This document shows positions 35,608 through 43,505 of a stretch of DNA of 64,000 nucleotides, in pieces; position 1 is the stretch's first letter, and each line of letters starts with the position of its first letter. Under the pieces are notes generated by a model. The model was not told where the DNA came from. It saw only the letters and a program-made list of their open reading frames with translations, and ran no database searches. The translations under genes were made by a program, and so were the position numbers. The DNA lies in the NCBI RefSeq assembly GCF_003002815.1, contig NZ_PVTF01000006.1, forward strand, positions 248,001-312,000, given 5' to 3'. The stretch comes from Umezawaea tangerina. GTDB lineage: Bacteria > Actinomycetota > Actinomycetes > Mycobacteriales > Pseudonocardiaceae.

Positions 35608-35664
35608 TTAGCGGGTCTTGACCTTGTCAAGCCGCGGACGCAGGCTCGTCGCGTGCTTACGCAT
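35608..35664 (-). CDS. 18-residue basic peptide (candidate RiPP precursor or leader peptide)
   Basis: Encodes MRKHATSLRPRLDKVKTR. The ATG has an exceptionally strong Shine-Dalgarno tract, GGGAGGAGG, about 4 nt upstream, and the stop codon is followed by two hairpins and then the M16 peptidase, GNAT and exporter genes on the same strand. That context is what argues for a translated gene; no homologue is recognised. Eight of 18 residues are Lys, Arg or His, and there is no Cys and no Gly. It could be a precursor trimmed by the peptidase, a carrier to which something is attached, or a ribosome-stalling leader (RPR, KVK and KTR are +X+ motifs). Confidence 0.68.
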   Translation of the reverse strand: MRKHATSLRPRLDKVKTR

Positions 35665-35814
35665 GATTCCTCCTCCCTTCTTCGTCGATGTGCGGAGAGC
35701 GCGACGCGATTACCCAGGAGATCCGAACGGGCCTTGGGGATCCGCTCGGAGTCCATCGGGATTGCGTTTCGCTCCTGGCCATGACCATTCCAGCCGAACT
35801 GGTGCGGTTCAACG

Positions 35815-35844
35815 GTTGTCCAGTGCCCGTCGGTGTGCGACAAC
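35815..35844. promoter_or_regulatory. Cluster operator site 5 (upstream of peptide operon)
   Basis: GTTGTCC at 35815-35821 faces GCGACAAC ending at 35844, outer span 30 nt; a further GCGACAAC lies 18 bp on, at 35855-35862. It is about 150 bp upstream of the peptide start. The 421-bp gap 35665-36085 carries this site and site 6, and no gene I can support. Confidence 0.5.
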
Positions 35845-36019
35845 AACCCCTACGGCGACAACGTGGGCCTATACCGGAATCGGCGGTCGACACACCCCGA
35901 ATGTGAAGGGTGAATGCCCCCTTCCTCCCGATTCCCCGTGACTGGGTGCTCTGAACGTACTCATCGCCGCGCTTCCACCGGCCAGAACGTGATGACGCGC
36001 GCCTCGATTCGACTCCCGC

Positions 36020-36048
36020 TTTGCCCTTTCCGGTCGACATCGGACAAC
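36020..36048. promoter_or_regulatory. Cluster operator site 6 (upstream of nucleotidyltransferase-like gene)
   Basis: TTTGCCCTTT, 9 nt, ATCGGACAAC: the same 10-9-10 spacing and 29-nt span as sites 1 and 2, ending 38 bp before the GTG at 36086. It overlaps the position expected for the promoter core. Confidence 0.55.
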
Positions 36049-36085
36049 ACCGCCAGATCTTCGCACTCGATGGCACCGTCGAAAC

Positions 36086-37216
36086 GTGAGCACTGCGGAG
36101 AAAACCGGCAACGCCATCGACCGAAAGCTGCTGCACGACCTGTTCGACGTGCCCGAGGACGAAGGGCCCAGCAGGCTGGTGCTCGCCGCGCGTCGTGAGC
36201 ACTACACGTTGCCCTACCTGGTGTTGTCGGTCCTCGAAACCGAAGGCGTGGAACTGGGCGGCACGGCGGCGGGAGAACTCGCCCGCGCCCGCCGCCGCGC
36301 CGCCCACTACGACGACCTCGTCGACCGCGTCCTCGCCGGAACGGATCTCGAGGTCCTCAAGGGGCGCGGTCTCGCGGCTCGCTACCCGAGCGGGGTCCTC
36401 CGCGCCCAGGGCGACCTGGACCTGGTCATCCGCGACGAGGCCCAACTGTGGAGGGCCGCGACAGCGTTGACCGCGAACCCGGTGCTGTCCGCCTCGGTGA
36501 CGCTGTTCGGGGCACCGAAGCGCGATCTCGTCGTCACGCTGTGCTGGGTCCCGGAAGAACCCCTGGTGGATCCGGAGGTCCGGGTCGAGCTCCTCACCGC
36601 GCCGCTCTTCGGAGACCACGCCGCGGTGCCCGTGCGCAGGGACCTGCCCGACGACCCGGCGCTGGCGGATCTGCTGTGCGTGGCCGAGGAAGGACTGCAA
36701 CGCCCGTACCACCGCCGTGACGCCCTGGACCTCTACGTCCTGGTCGGCGCCGCGTCGCTCGACCGCGCCGACGTGCTCGACGCCGCGGCCGCTTCCAACC
36801 TCGCTCCCGAGCTCGCGGCGCTGGTCGAGTACACCGCCGACCAGTTGCCCGTATCCGAGGCGAGCGAGTGGCTACCCCTGTTGCGCCCGGAAGCCGAACG
36901 GGAGACGAAGCGGCGGGCCGATCACCCGGCACCTGAACCCACCACCACGACCGCCGAAGCGCTCGCCGCGGGCGGGGTCCTGCACGGCATGCCCCTGGGC
37001 GGAGCCGCCACCCACACCGGGAACGAGGTGCTGCTGCACGGCTACGGCGACGAGGTGCTCGCGTTGACCCCGATCGGCGACTACCTGCTGGTGTCCGGAG
37101 CCATCGTGTCCAGGGACCTGTTCGACACCGCGTTGGCCGAGCGCGACACCCTGCACCCCGGCGCCTACCGCAACACCCTTGGAGGAAAAGGCGATGAGCC
37201 CGGTCGTGACGATTAG
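36086..37216 (+). CDS. Nucleotidyltransferase-like protein (NTP_transf_5 type)
   Basis: 376 residues. The pattern DLEVLKGRGLAARYPSGVLR followed by AQGDLDLVI matches the KG-YP-R-DxDL core of uncharacterised nucleotidyltransferases (NTP_transf_5), which often sit in lasso-peptide and other RiPP clusters. The two aspartates of GDLDL would bind metal. The rest is helical (DALDLYVLVGAASLDRADVL), and the last 90 residues are a separate domain, possibly a small beta domain. Start GTG 36086. It is divergent from the peptide operon over operator sites 5 and 6. Transfer of a nucleotide to the peptide or another acceptor is a hypothesis. Confidence 0.62.
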   Translation: MSTAEKTGNAIDRKLLHDLFDVPEDEGPSRLVLAARREHYTLPYLVLSVLETEGVELGGTAAGELARARRRAAHYDDLVDRVLAGTDLEVLKGRGLAARYPSGVLRAQGDLDLVIRDEAQLWRAATALTANPVLSASVTLFGAPKRDLVVTLCWVPEEPLVDPEVRVELLTAPLFGDHAAVPVRRDLPDDPALADLLCVAEEGLQRPYHRRDALDLYVLVGAASLDRADVLDAAAASNLAPELAALVEYTADQLPVSEASEWLPLLRPEAERETKRRADHPAPEPTTTTAEALAAGGVLHGMPLGGAATHTGNEVLLHGYGDEVLALTPIGDYLLVSGAIVSRDLFDTALAERDTLHPGAYRNTLGGKGDEPGRDD

Positions 37217-37235
37217 GGGCAGCCGAACCGGATGA
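37194..37235 (+). CDS. 13-residue ORF with strong RBS, possibly a truncated gene start
   Basis: GGAGG lies 8 nt before an ATG inside the end of the nucleotidyltransferase-like gene and opens MSPVVTIRGSRTG, then TGA. A site this good normally starts a real downstream gene in an overlapping operon. Either this is a tiny peptide, or the gene was cut off by a recombination event at about 37.22 kb, where a minus-strand gene remnant also ends. Confidence 0.35.
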   Translation: MSPVVTIRGSRTG

Positions 37236-37461
37236 GGGCCACCGCGTGGTTGGTCGGTTCACCTCGGCCCAGCCGGATGGACCGCACCAGCCGGCGTTCC
37301 GAGCGACCGAGCAGACCCGGATCACCTGGTTCCGACAGCAGGTCCAGGTGTCCCATCCGCCGAGCGACCATCGCGGCGCCCATGGGACGGCGGCTGCGGA
37401 GGTACGCGCTGAACGCGACGCCGAAGTGGTGGCGGGCAGCGTCCAGGTCGCCTGGCCTACT
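37213..37461 (-). pseudogene. C-terminal remnant of a helical (TPR-like) protein
   Basis: On the minus strand about 80 residues read as real protein (GDLDAARHHFGVAFSAYLRS, MGAAMVARRMGHLDLL, LGRSERRLVRSIRLGRGE) and end in TAA. Upstream the frame turns Pro/Arg-rich and shows no start. The helix-rich A-R-H pattern resembles the C-terminus of a TPR-containing regulator. It is probably the decayed end of a deleted gene. The stretch between it and the LuxR gene holds no other supportable gene. Confidence 0.4.
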
Positions 37462-37748
37462 GCAGGACGGTGCCGAGCTCACGTCGCATGTTGGCGACGC
37501 CCACCCGGCGGGTGATGGCCTCGTACCGCTCGCCACAACATCGGAGTCTCGTACACCGAGTGCCCCTGGCCTCGGAGCCGCTGTGACGCTCGGCCGAGCT
37601 TGGTCAGCCGGCGCCTGACTTGCGGACAACGAACTCGGCATCCGACCCATATCCGCGAGTTCGACATTCCGGCACGAAGGTGCTGGATACTGGTCGCACA
37701 GGTGGATCGGACCGGGTTCAGGCTCCGTGGCGGGTGAGGGGATTCCTG

Positions 37749-40667
37749 GTGGGCGTCGGGCTGTTCGGACGGCAGGCCGAGCTCGACGTTCTCGGTGGCT
37801 GTCTCGACGCGGCCGCATCAGGTGTCGCGCAGGTGGTGCTCTGCGGCGGCGAGCCGGGAATCGGCAAGACCCGGCTGAGTGAGGGCGCCGTGACGATGGC
37901 TCGCGAGCGCGGGTTCGTCACGGCGTGGGGCCGGTCGGCGGAGTCGGACGGGGCGCCGCCGTGCTGGCCGTGGCGGCAGGTGCTGCGGGAGTTGGCGGCC
38001 GGCGACGGGGGCAAGGCCGCCACGGCCCTCGGGGTCGCCGGTGAGCTCGCCCTGGTGGCGCCTGAAGCCTTTCCCGACGTGTGCGTGGATCCGGTCGATC
38101 TGGACGACGATCCGGAGCGGCGGTTTCGGGTGTTCGACGCGGTGACGCGGTTCCTGGTGGACCGCGCCGCGAACGCTGGGCTGGTGGTCGTGCTGGACGA
38201 CCTGCATCGCGCGGATGCCGCGTCGGTGTTGCTGCTGCGCCACCTGGCCCGGCATCCAGGGTCGGCACCACTGCTCGCTCTGGCCACTTACCGCAGCACC
38301 GAACCGGGTCTTCGGTCGCAGTTGACGGGTCTGCTCCGGGAGCCGGGCACCTCGCGGCTCGACCTGCGCGGGCTCGATCGGGCAGCGGTCGCGCGGATCG
38401 TCGACGAGTCTGCCGGGCGACCGGTGTCCAAGGCCGCAGTCGACCGGCTCCACGCGCATACCGGGGGGAACCCGTTCTTCGTCGGCGAACTCGCCCGCGG
38501 TGTGGCGGCCGCTCCCGAACCGGGACCGAGCGCAGCGCCGAACCCCGTTCCCGGCACTGTGCGGGACGCGATCCGGGATCGGTTGGCCGCTTTGACCGAT
38601 GGCTGCCAGGAGTTGGTGCGCGTGGCGTCGGTGTTGGGTCGGGACTTCGCGCCGGAGGTCGTGGCGCGGGTCGTCGGCCGACCGCTGCCGCAGTGCCTCG
38701 ACGACTGGGACGAGGCCGTCTCCAGCGGGTTGGTGACCGTCGAACCGGTCGGCGGTCACCACTTCACGCACGCACTCGTCGCCGAGGCCGTCGAGGCCGA
38801 TCTGTCCACTGTGGAGCGCACTGCTCTGCACCGGGCCGCGGCACTGGCCGTCGAGGCGCTGGCCGTCGACCTGGCGCCACACCTGGCCGACCTCGCGCGG
38901 CACTGGGCGCGGGTCGCCGACCCGGACGGTCCGGCTCATGCGGCCGCCTGGGCGCACCGAGCAGGCGACGAAGCGATGTTCCGACTGTCCTACGAAGAGG
39001 CGGCGCGGCTGTACCGGCAGGCGCTGACCTACCACGAGCTCGACGACCGGAGCCGGTTCGCCGTGCTGATCGCCCTGGCCAGAGCACTGCGGCAGGCTGT
39101 CGACCTGCCCGCTGCGTTCGAGGCCTGTGGGCAGGCGGTGCGGATCGCCAACGGGCTGAACTCACCAGAGCTGTGCGCCGAAGCGGCGATCGTCCTCGAG
39201 CCGACGACCGTCGCGCCGCTGGACGCCGAGCTGTACAGCTGGCTCACCCACGCAGCCGACGCACTGGACCCGACACCGACACCACCGCTGGCGTCGTTGC
39301 GCGCCCGTGTCCTGGCCGGACTTGCCCGGTGTGCGGTGTACCTGGACGACCTCGACCGGGCCACCGCCGCCGGGGCGGAGGCGCTCGCGATCGCGGCGAA
39401 CGGCAACGACCCGACAGCGTCCGCCGCAGCGCTGCGCGCCCGACACGCGGTGTGCGTCGGCGCCGACGGCGTCGACGAGCGCGACGTACTGGCCGACCGA
39501 ATGCTGGAGCTGGCCGATCGGGCCAACAGCGCGGCGAGCCGCATCCTCGGTTACTCATGGCGGGTCGACGTGCGATTCGCCAGGGGTGACCTGAACGGCG
39601 TCGCGGCCGACCTGGAGAACCTGGACTGGTGGGTGCGGCAGGCGGGTGGCCCGACCGCCCGCTGGCACCTGACCCGGTACCGGGCCGCGCTGGCACAGGC
39701 GCGCGGCGCGTTCCAGCAAGCCGTCGAACTGGCGGACGAGGCGTTCGACGCCGTCGCACCGCTGGGATACCCGGCGGCGTTCCCGGTCCGGATGGCGCTG
39801 CTGCTCACGGTCGACCACCACCGGGGGATCGATCCGGTGGCGCCGTACGTGCAGGCCTGTCTGACGGCGGGTCCCGGCGGCACCGCGACTCCGGGTCACG
39901 GGTTCCGGATCATGGACTACCTGTGCCCGGCGATGGTGCTGCAGAGTGCCGGGTACCTCGACGCGGCGGCGGCGAAGTTCCGCGCGCTCGGGCCGGTACC
40001 GACCTGGCGAGTTCCGCCGTTCCACCAGTTGGTGCTGTACGCGTTCGGGATCATGATCGGTGTCCGGATCGACGAGCGGGACGCCGTGGCGGAGTTGCGT
40101 GACCTGCTGGCACCGTTCCGCGGCCACCACGTCGTGTCCGGGACCGTCGTCGAGCACTACTGCGGTCCGGTGGAGCTCTACCTCGGGGTGGCAGCCCGCC
40201 ACCTCGGCGACCTGGACGCCGCGGCCGAGGACCTGTCCGCGGCGGTGCGGGCGAGCCAGGCGGCCGGAGCGGCCCCGCACCTGGTCGAGGCACGCACCGA
40301 ACTGGCCACCGTGCTGGTCCGGCGCGGCGACCCGGCTGGCGCGCGGGCGCTGGCCTCCCAGGCGATCCGCGACGCGGACGCACTCGGCATGGCGCCGTGG
40401 CGCTCGCGCCTGGCCCGCCTCGTCCACGATCCCAGAGCCGCGGCCGGGGAGTTGACCCCGCGTGAGCACGAGGTCGCTGCCGCGGTGGGGCGCGGTCTGA
40501 CCAACCGGCAGATCGCCGTCGAGCTGTACCTGTCCGAACGCACCGCCCAGAACCACGTGCAGCACATCCTGAGCAAGCTCGGGTTCACCAGCCGCAGCCA
40601 GATCGCGACCTGGATCGCCGACCCAGCGCACGGTCGCCTGCGCGATCTGAGTACCGGGGAAGAGTAG
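37749..40667 (+). CDS. LuxR family regulator with AAA ATPase (LAL type)
   Basis: About 972 residues. P-loop GGEPGIGKTRL lies near the start (after LFGRQAELDVL), Walker B is LVVVLDDLHRADA, a long helical TPR-like middle follows, and a C-terminal LuxR HTH (ELTPREHEVAAAVGRGLTNR, then YLSERTAQNHVQHILSKLGF) ends the protein. LAL proteins are ATP-dependent activators of catabolic or biosynthetic genes. I chose the GTG at 37749, with GAGGGG 7 nt upstream; the frame is open to 37620 without protein-like features. Its relation to the 20-37 kb cluster is uncertain because of the scar at 37.2 kb. Confidence 0.9.
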   Translation: MGVGLFGRQAELDVLGGCLDAAASGVAQVVLCGGEPGIGKTRLSEGAVTMARERGFVTAWGRSAESDGAPPCWPWRQVLRELAAGDGGKAATALGVAGELALVAPEAFPDVCVDPVDLDDDPERRFRVFDAVTRFLVDRAANAGLVVVLDDLHRADAASVLLLRHLARHPGSAPLLALATYRSTEPGLRSQLTGLLREPGTSRLDLRGLDRAAVARIVDESAGRPVSKAAVDRLHAHTGGNPFFVGELARGVAAAPEPGPSAAPNPVPGTVRDAIRDRLAALTDGCQELVRVASVLGRDFAPEVVARVVGRPLPQCLDDWDEAVSSGLVTVEPVGGHHFTHALVAEAVEADLSTVERTALHRAAALAVEALAVDLAPHLADLARHWARVADPDGPAHAAAWAHRAGDEAMFRLSYEEAARLYRQALTYHELDDRSRFAVLIALARALRQAVDLPAAFEACGQAVRIANGLNSPELCAEAAIVLEPTTVAPLDAELYSWLTHAADALDPTPTPPLASLRARVLAGLARCAVYLDDLDRATAAGAEALAIAANGNDPTASAAALRARHAVCVGADGVDERDVLADRMLELADRANSAASRILGYSWRVDVRFARGDLNGVAADLENLDWWVRQAGGPTARWHLTRYRAALAQARGAFQQAVELADEAFDAVAPLGYPAAFPVRMALLLTVDHHRGIDPVAPYVQACLTAGPGGTATPGHGFRIMDYLCPAMVLQSAGYLDAAAAKFRALGPVPTWRVPPFHQLVLYAFGIMIGVRIDERDAVAELRDLLAPFRGHHVVSGTVVEHYCGPVELYLGVAARHLGDLDAAAEDLSAAVRASQAAGAAPHLVEARTELATVLVRRGDPAGARALASQAIRDADALGMAPWRSRLARLVHDPRAAAGELTPREHEVAAAVGRGLTNRQIAVELYLSERTAQNHVQHILSKLGFTSRSQIATWIADPAHGRLRDLSTGEE

Positions 40668-40839
40668 TTCGGCGGATGGCCGCCCAGTTGGAGCCGCCTA
40701 CCGTCAGCCGTCATGCCGTACCCGACCAACACTGTCCGAGCCGCCGCGGTGGCGGGGATCGTCGGTCTGATCGGGTTCGCGGCGACCCGAACCACAGCCT
40801 GGTTTCCGGTATTCGTACTGACTCCAAGAAGAGGATGAA

Positions 40840-42537
40840 ATGTTCACCGCAAATGCGCATTCGGTATCTGACACAGCGATCTCCGTGCACTGGCACTACA
40901 CGACCGAGCACGCCGAGGGTGTGGAAACCCTGACCATCGAGCAGAGACGCTCCGACGGCGTCGGTCGAGTGACGTCCGCCAGCCCCAGCCCGGCAACGTC
41001 CGACGGCGTATGCCTGTTCGGGGACCTGGACGCGAACGTGGAGTACGTGTACGCGGTATCGGCAACCCTGACCGACGGCTCGTCGGTGTCCGCAACGGCC
41101 ACCGCCACCACGATGCCCCATCCGACATCGCCATCTCGGCCTCGCCCTTCGGTCAAGGCGCCATTCGGCCTGCAGGTGGTGGACTGGTACAACTTGCGGG
41201 CGACCCTGACCTGGAAGAACGGGGAGGGGTACGGCAAAGTCCTGGTTCGCGTCGGCGACGGGACAGGGGTCGACAGCCAGATCGAACTGGACGGAAGCCC
41301 GACCCAGTACACGACCGGCCGCCTCACCTCCGGCAGGATGTGCCGGTTCGCCGTAAAGGGCGGAGTGGACAGGAGCGCGCTTTCTCACAACTGGGACTAC
41401 TCAGACTGGACGTCGATCGACCAGTTAGCTCCTCCTGGGCCTTCGCCGGACAGAATTCCGAGCTTGGGATTCGCCGGCCTGGACGCGTACTGGATTGATG
41501 CACGAGCCACTGTCGGCACCGCCGGGGCGCTGCCGGGCAAAGGGTGGGGACGTGCGCTGCCCATCACTCCCGCTGACGCCGCATCGTCGAGGTCGGACAT
41601 CGCAGCGGTGACCCGAGGCAGTCAGGTGGACCTGTTCTGGACCGGCTCGGATGGCGCGATCGGTTCCACTTGGGCCGAACCCGCGCACCTGGCAGGGGAA
41701 TGGACAAGGCCGTTCCCGATCACGCCCCCCGGCGCCGCAGCAGCGGGATCCGCGCTTGCCGTGGTCAACCGCAGCGGCGGCGGTCAACTCGACATGTTCT
41801 GGATCGGCCCCGATGGGGCGGTCGCCTCCACCTGGGCCAACCCCGATGGAACGCCGTGGCACACACCGTTTCCCATCACCGCACCGCACGCGGCTCGACC
41901 AGGATCTCCCGTCGCCGTGGTTGAACGAGGTGGCGGCCAGTTGGACGTGTTCTGGATCGGCCCGGACGGCGCGATCGGCTCCACCTGGGCAGACCCGGAC
42001 GGAAAGCCCTGGCGTCCACCGTTCCCGATCACTCCACCGGGAGCCGCGCGATCGAACTCACCGCTGGCAGCGGTGCACCGCGGCGGCGGCCAGCTCGACG
42101 TGTTCTGGATCGGCCCCGATGGGGCGATCGGCTCCACCTGGGCAGACCCGGACGGAAAGCCCTGGCGTCCACCGTTCCCGATCACTCCACCGGGAGCCGC
42201 GCGATCGAACTCACCGCTGGCAGCGGTGCACCGCGGCGGCGGCCAGCTCGACGTGTTCTGGATCGGCCCCGACGGCGCGATCGGCTCCACCTGGGCCAAC
42301 CCCGGCTCGGGCTGGCAACCGCCGTTCCCCGTCACGCCGAGCGCGGCGACGCGAGGCGACTCATCACTTGTCGCGTTCCACCGCGGCGGCGGCCAGCTCG
42401 ACGTGTTCTGGATCGGCCCCGACGGCGCGGCCGCCTCCACCTGGGCCAACCCGGGTTCGGGCTGGCAACCGCCCTTCCCCGTATCACCACCTCAGACAGC
42501 CCGGCCCGGTTCTCCACTGGCCGTCGTCACCCGTTAG
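40840..42537 (+). CDS. FnIII plus seven-bladed PLL-like lectin propeller protein
   Basis: 565 residues. The N-terminal 210 are two fibronectin III-like units (AISVHWHYTTEHAEGVETL, VDWYNLRATLTWKNGEGY). Seven repeats of about 51 residues follow, each centred on QLDVFWIGPDGAIGSTWA with PFPITPPGAA and SPLAAVHR strands, the pattern of PLL/PHL-type fucose-binding seven-bladed propellers. No signal peptide is evident, so export route is unclear. Blades 4 and 5 come from an exact 153-bp DNA duplication. It is followed closely by a run of small overlapping genes. Confidence 0.85.
   Translation: MFTANAHSVSDTAISVHWHYTTEHAEGVETLTIEQRRSDGVGRVTSASPSPATSDGVCLFGDLDANVEYVYAVSATLTDGSSVSATATATTMPHPTSPSRPRPSVKAPFGLQVVDWYNLRATLTWKNGEGYGKVLVRVGDGTGVDSQIELDGSPTQYTTGRLTSGRMCRFAVKGGVDRSALSHNWDYSDWTSIDQLAPPGPSPDRIPSLGFAGLDAYWIDARATVGTAGALPGKGWGRALPITPADAASSRSDIAAVTRGSQVDLFWTGSDGAIGSTWAEPAHLAGEWTRPFPITPPGAAAAGSALAVVNRSGGGQLDMFWIGPDGAVASTWANPDGTPWHTPFPITAPHAARPGSPVAVVERGGGQLDVFWIGPDGAIGSTWADPDGKPWRPPFPITPPGAARSNSPLAAVHRGGGQLDVFWIGPDGAIGSTWADPDGKPWRPPFPITPPGAARSNSPLAAVHRGGGQLDVFWIGPDGAIGSTWANPGSGWQPPFPVTPSAATRGDSSLVAFHRGGGQLDVFWIGPDGAAASTWANPGSGWQPPFPVSPPQTARPGSPLAVVTR
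41971..42276 (+). repeat. Exact tandem duplication, 2 x 153 bp
   Basis: The unit starting GCGATCGGCTCCACCTGGGC at 41971 recurs at 42124 with practically no change, and a third diverging copy begins at 42277. It encodes one propeller blade. The identity at DNA level shows recent blade amplification or gene conversion. Confidence 0.85.
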
Positions 42538-42610
42538 GCACCGTGCGGCAGCACGACCACCAGCACCTTCAGCAAGCGCTTGCCGACTGGGTGGCCGGAC
42601 CATCGCCCCG

Positions 42611-42841
42611 GTGCCAGTGCCCTTCACCGCACGCTTCGCCCCGTGGGTCGCCTGGAGCCAGCAGATGCTCGGTCTACCGGTGAACCTGCAGCGACAGATC
42701 GCGGCCGGAACCAACTGGGGCATAACCGGATCGGCGACGTTTCACGGCACGTACTCCGGCGGGCAGCACTCCGCCTACGGGACCTGCGGATCCGGACCGT
42801 TGGTTGCCGAGGCCGAAGAATTCAGGCGGTACAGCAGATGA
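42611..42841 (+). CDS. Small hypothetical protein (76 aa)
   Basis: From a GTG at 42611, 76 codons with good GC-rich codon usage encode a protein containing RFAPWVAWSQQMLGLPVN, NWGITGSATFHGTYSGGQHS and CGSGPLVAEAEEF. The stop overlaps the next start (ATGA at 42838-42841), the mark of a translated operon. I do not recognise a family. The start is uncertain because a GTG at 42542 in another frame also gives a protein-like segment, so a frameshift is possible. Confidence 0.42.
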   Translation: MPVPFTARFAPWVAWSQQMLGLPVNLQRQIAAGTNWGITGSATFHGTYSGGQHSAYGTCGSGPLVAEAEEFRRYSR

Positions 42842-43278
42842 GCACTCAGACTCTGACGGTCCAACTCGCAGGCCGCTGGCCGATATCCCTGGTGCTGCCC
42901 GCCGACGAGGTCGTGGTCACCACTCTTGTGGTCTCTCAGACCGATCCGCAGCTACCCACCATCACCTCGGTGGAGCACATCAACGGCCGGCTCGGCGAAT
43001 TCGGCGTGGTGCTCAAGGACGCCACCGCTCTCGACCAACTCGCCCAAGCCGTCAACGTCCAGTACCTGTCCACCTTGCAAGCCAACGTCGAGACGCAGCT
43101 GGTCGACTCGCTGCGCGATGCCGTCGGCCGAGAACGATCGATCTGGGAGGACTGGCCGGGAAAGGTCGCCCGACTCGTGGGCAAGACCGCTCTCGACGTG
43201 AGTATCACCCAGCTGGTGGGGATACCGCTCACCACCATCGTTCGGCACGCACTCGCGGGAATCGAGCGAATCGTATGA
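42838..43278 (+). CDS. Hypothetical protein (146 aa) in AAA-associated small operon
   Basis: ATG at 42838 overlaps the previous stop. The protein begins MSTQTLTVQLAGRWPISLVL, has a beta-rich first half and a helical second half (LDQLAQAVNVQYLSTLQANV, DSLRDAVGRERSIW). No family recognised, no signal peptide. Its own stop overlaps the next start (ATGA), so it is one gene of a translationally coupled series leading to a broken AAA ATPase. Confidence 0.6.
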   Translation: MSTQTLTVQLAGRWPISLVLPADEVVVTTLVVSQTDPQLPTITSVEHINGRLGEFGVVLKDATALDQLAQAVNVQYLSTLQANVETQLVDSLRDAVGRERSIWEDWPGKVARLVGKTALDVSITQLVGIPLTTIVRHALAGIERIV

Positions 43279-43505
43279 ATCAGCCAGGGCAATCAACCGG
43301 AGACGTCCAGACACTACGATTTCGCCTGAAGGACCCCGGTGACGCGGTCCACCACCGCGAGCTCGGCGAAGCCATCCGGCAGCAGCTGCTCGGTGTAGAA
43401 CTGGCACCCAACGCCGTCGGCACCACGCTGCGGCTGGTCCTGCCCCGGGGGATGCACCGCGGATGTGGTGATCGCCTCGCTGTCCGCGCCGGGAGTGCTG
43501 CATGA
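43275..43505 (+). CDS. Small hypothetical protein (76 aa), possibly frameshifted
   Basis: ATG at 43275 overlaps the previous stop. The first 55 residues look real (TLRFRLKDPGDAVHHRELGE, LLGVELAPNAVGTTLRLVLP). The tail (HRGCGDRLAVRAGSAA) does not, whereas another frame from about 43458 continues naturally as ADVVIASLSAPGVLHERTTI into the ATPase frame. A slip in the G-run near 43448 would explain this. The function is unknown. Confidence 0.45.
   Translation: MNQPGQSTGDVQTLRFRLKDPGDAVHHRELGEAIRQQLLGVELAPNAVGTTLRLVLPRGMHRGCGDRLAVRAGSAA

Noticed and set aside
35608-35664. 18-residue peptide as macrolide-type stalling leader
   Set aside because: It contains RPR, KVK and KTR, which fit +X+ stalling motifs, but the downstream genes are not a recognised rRNA methylase or ABC-F gene and no anti-RBS hairpin pairing with the peptidase start was seen. 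Kept only as an alternative.
40711-40836. 41-codon ORF with one hydrophobic segment before the lectin gene
   Set aside because: No ribosome binding site, no conservation evidence, ends within a few bases of the next start; probably leader sequence.
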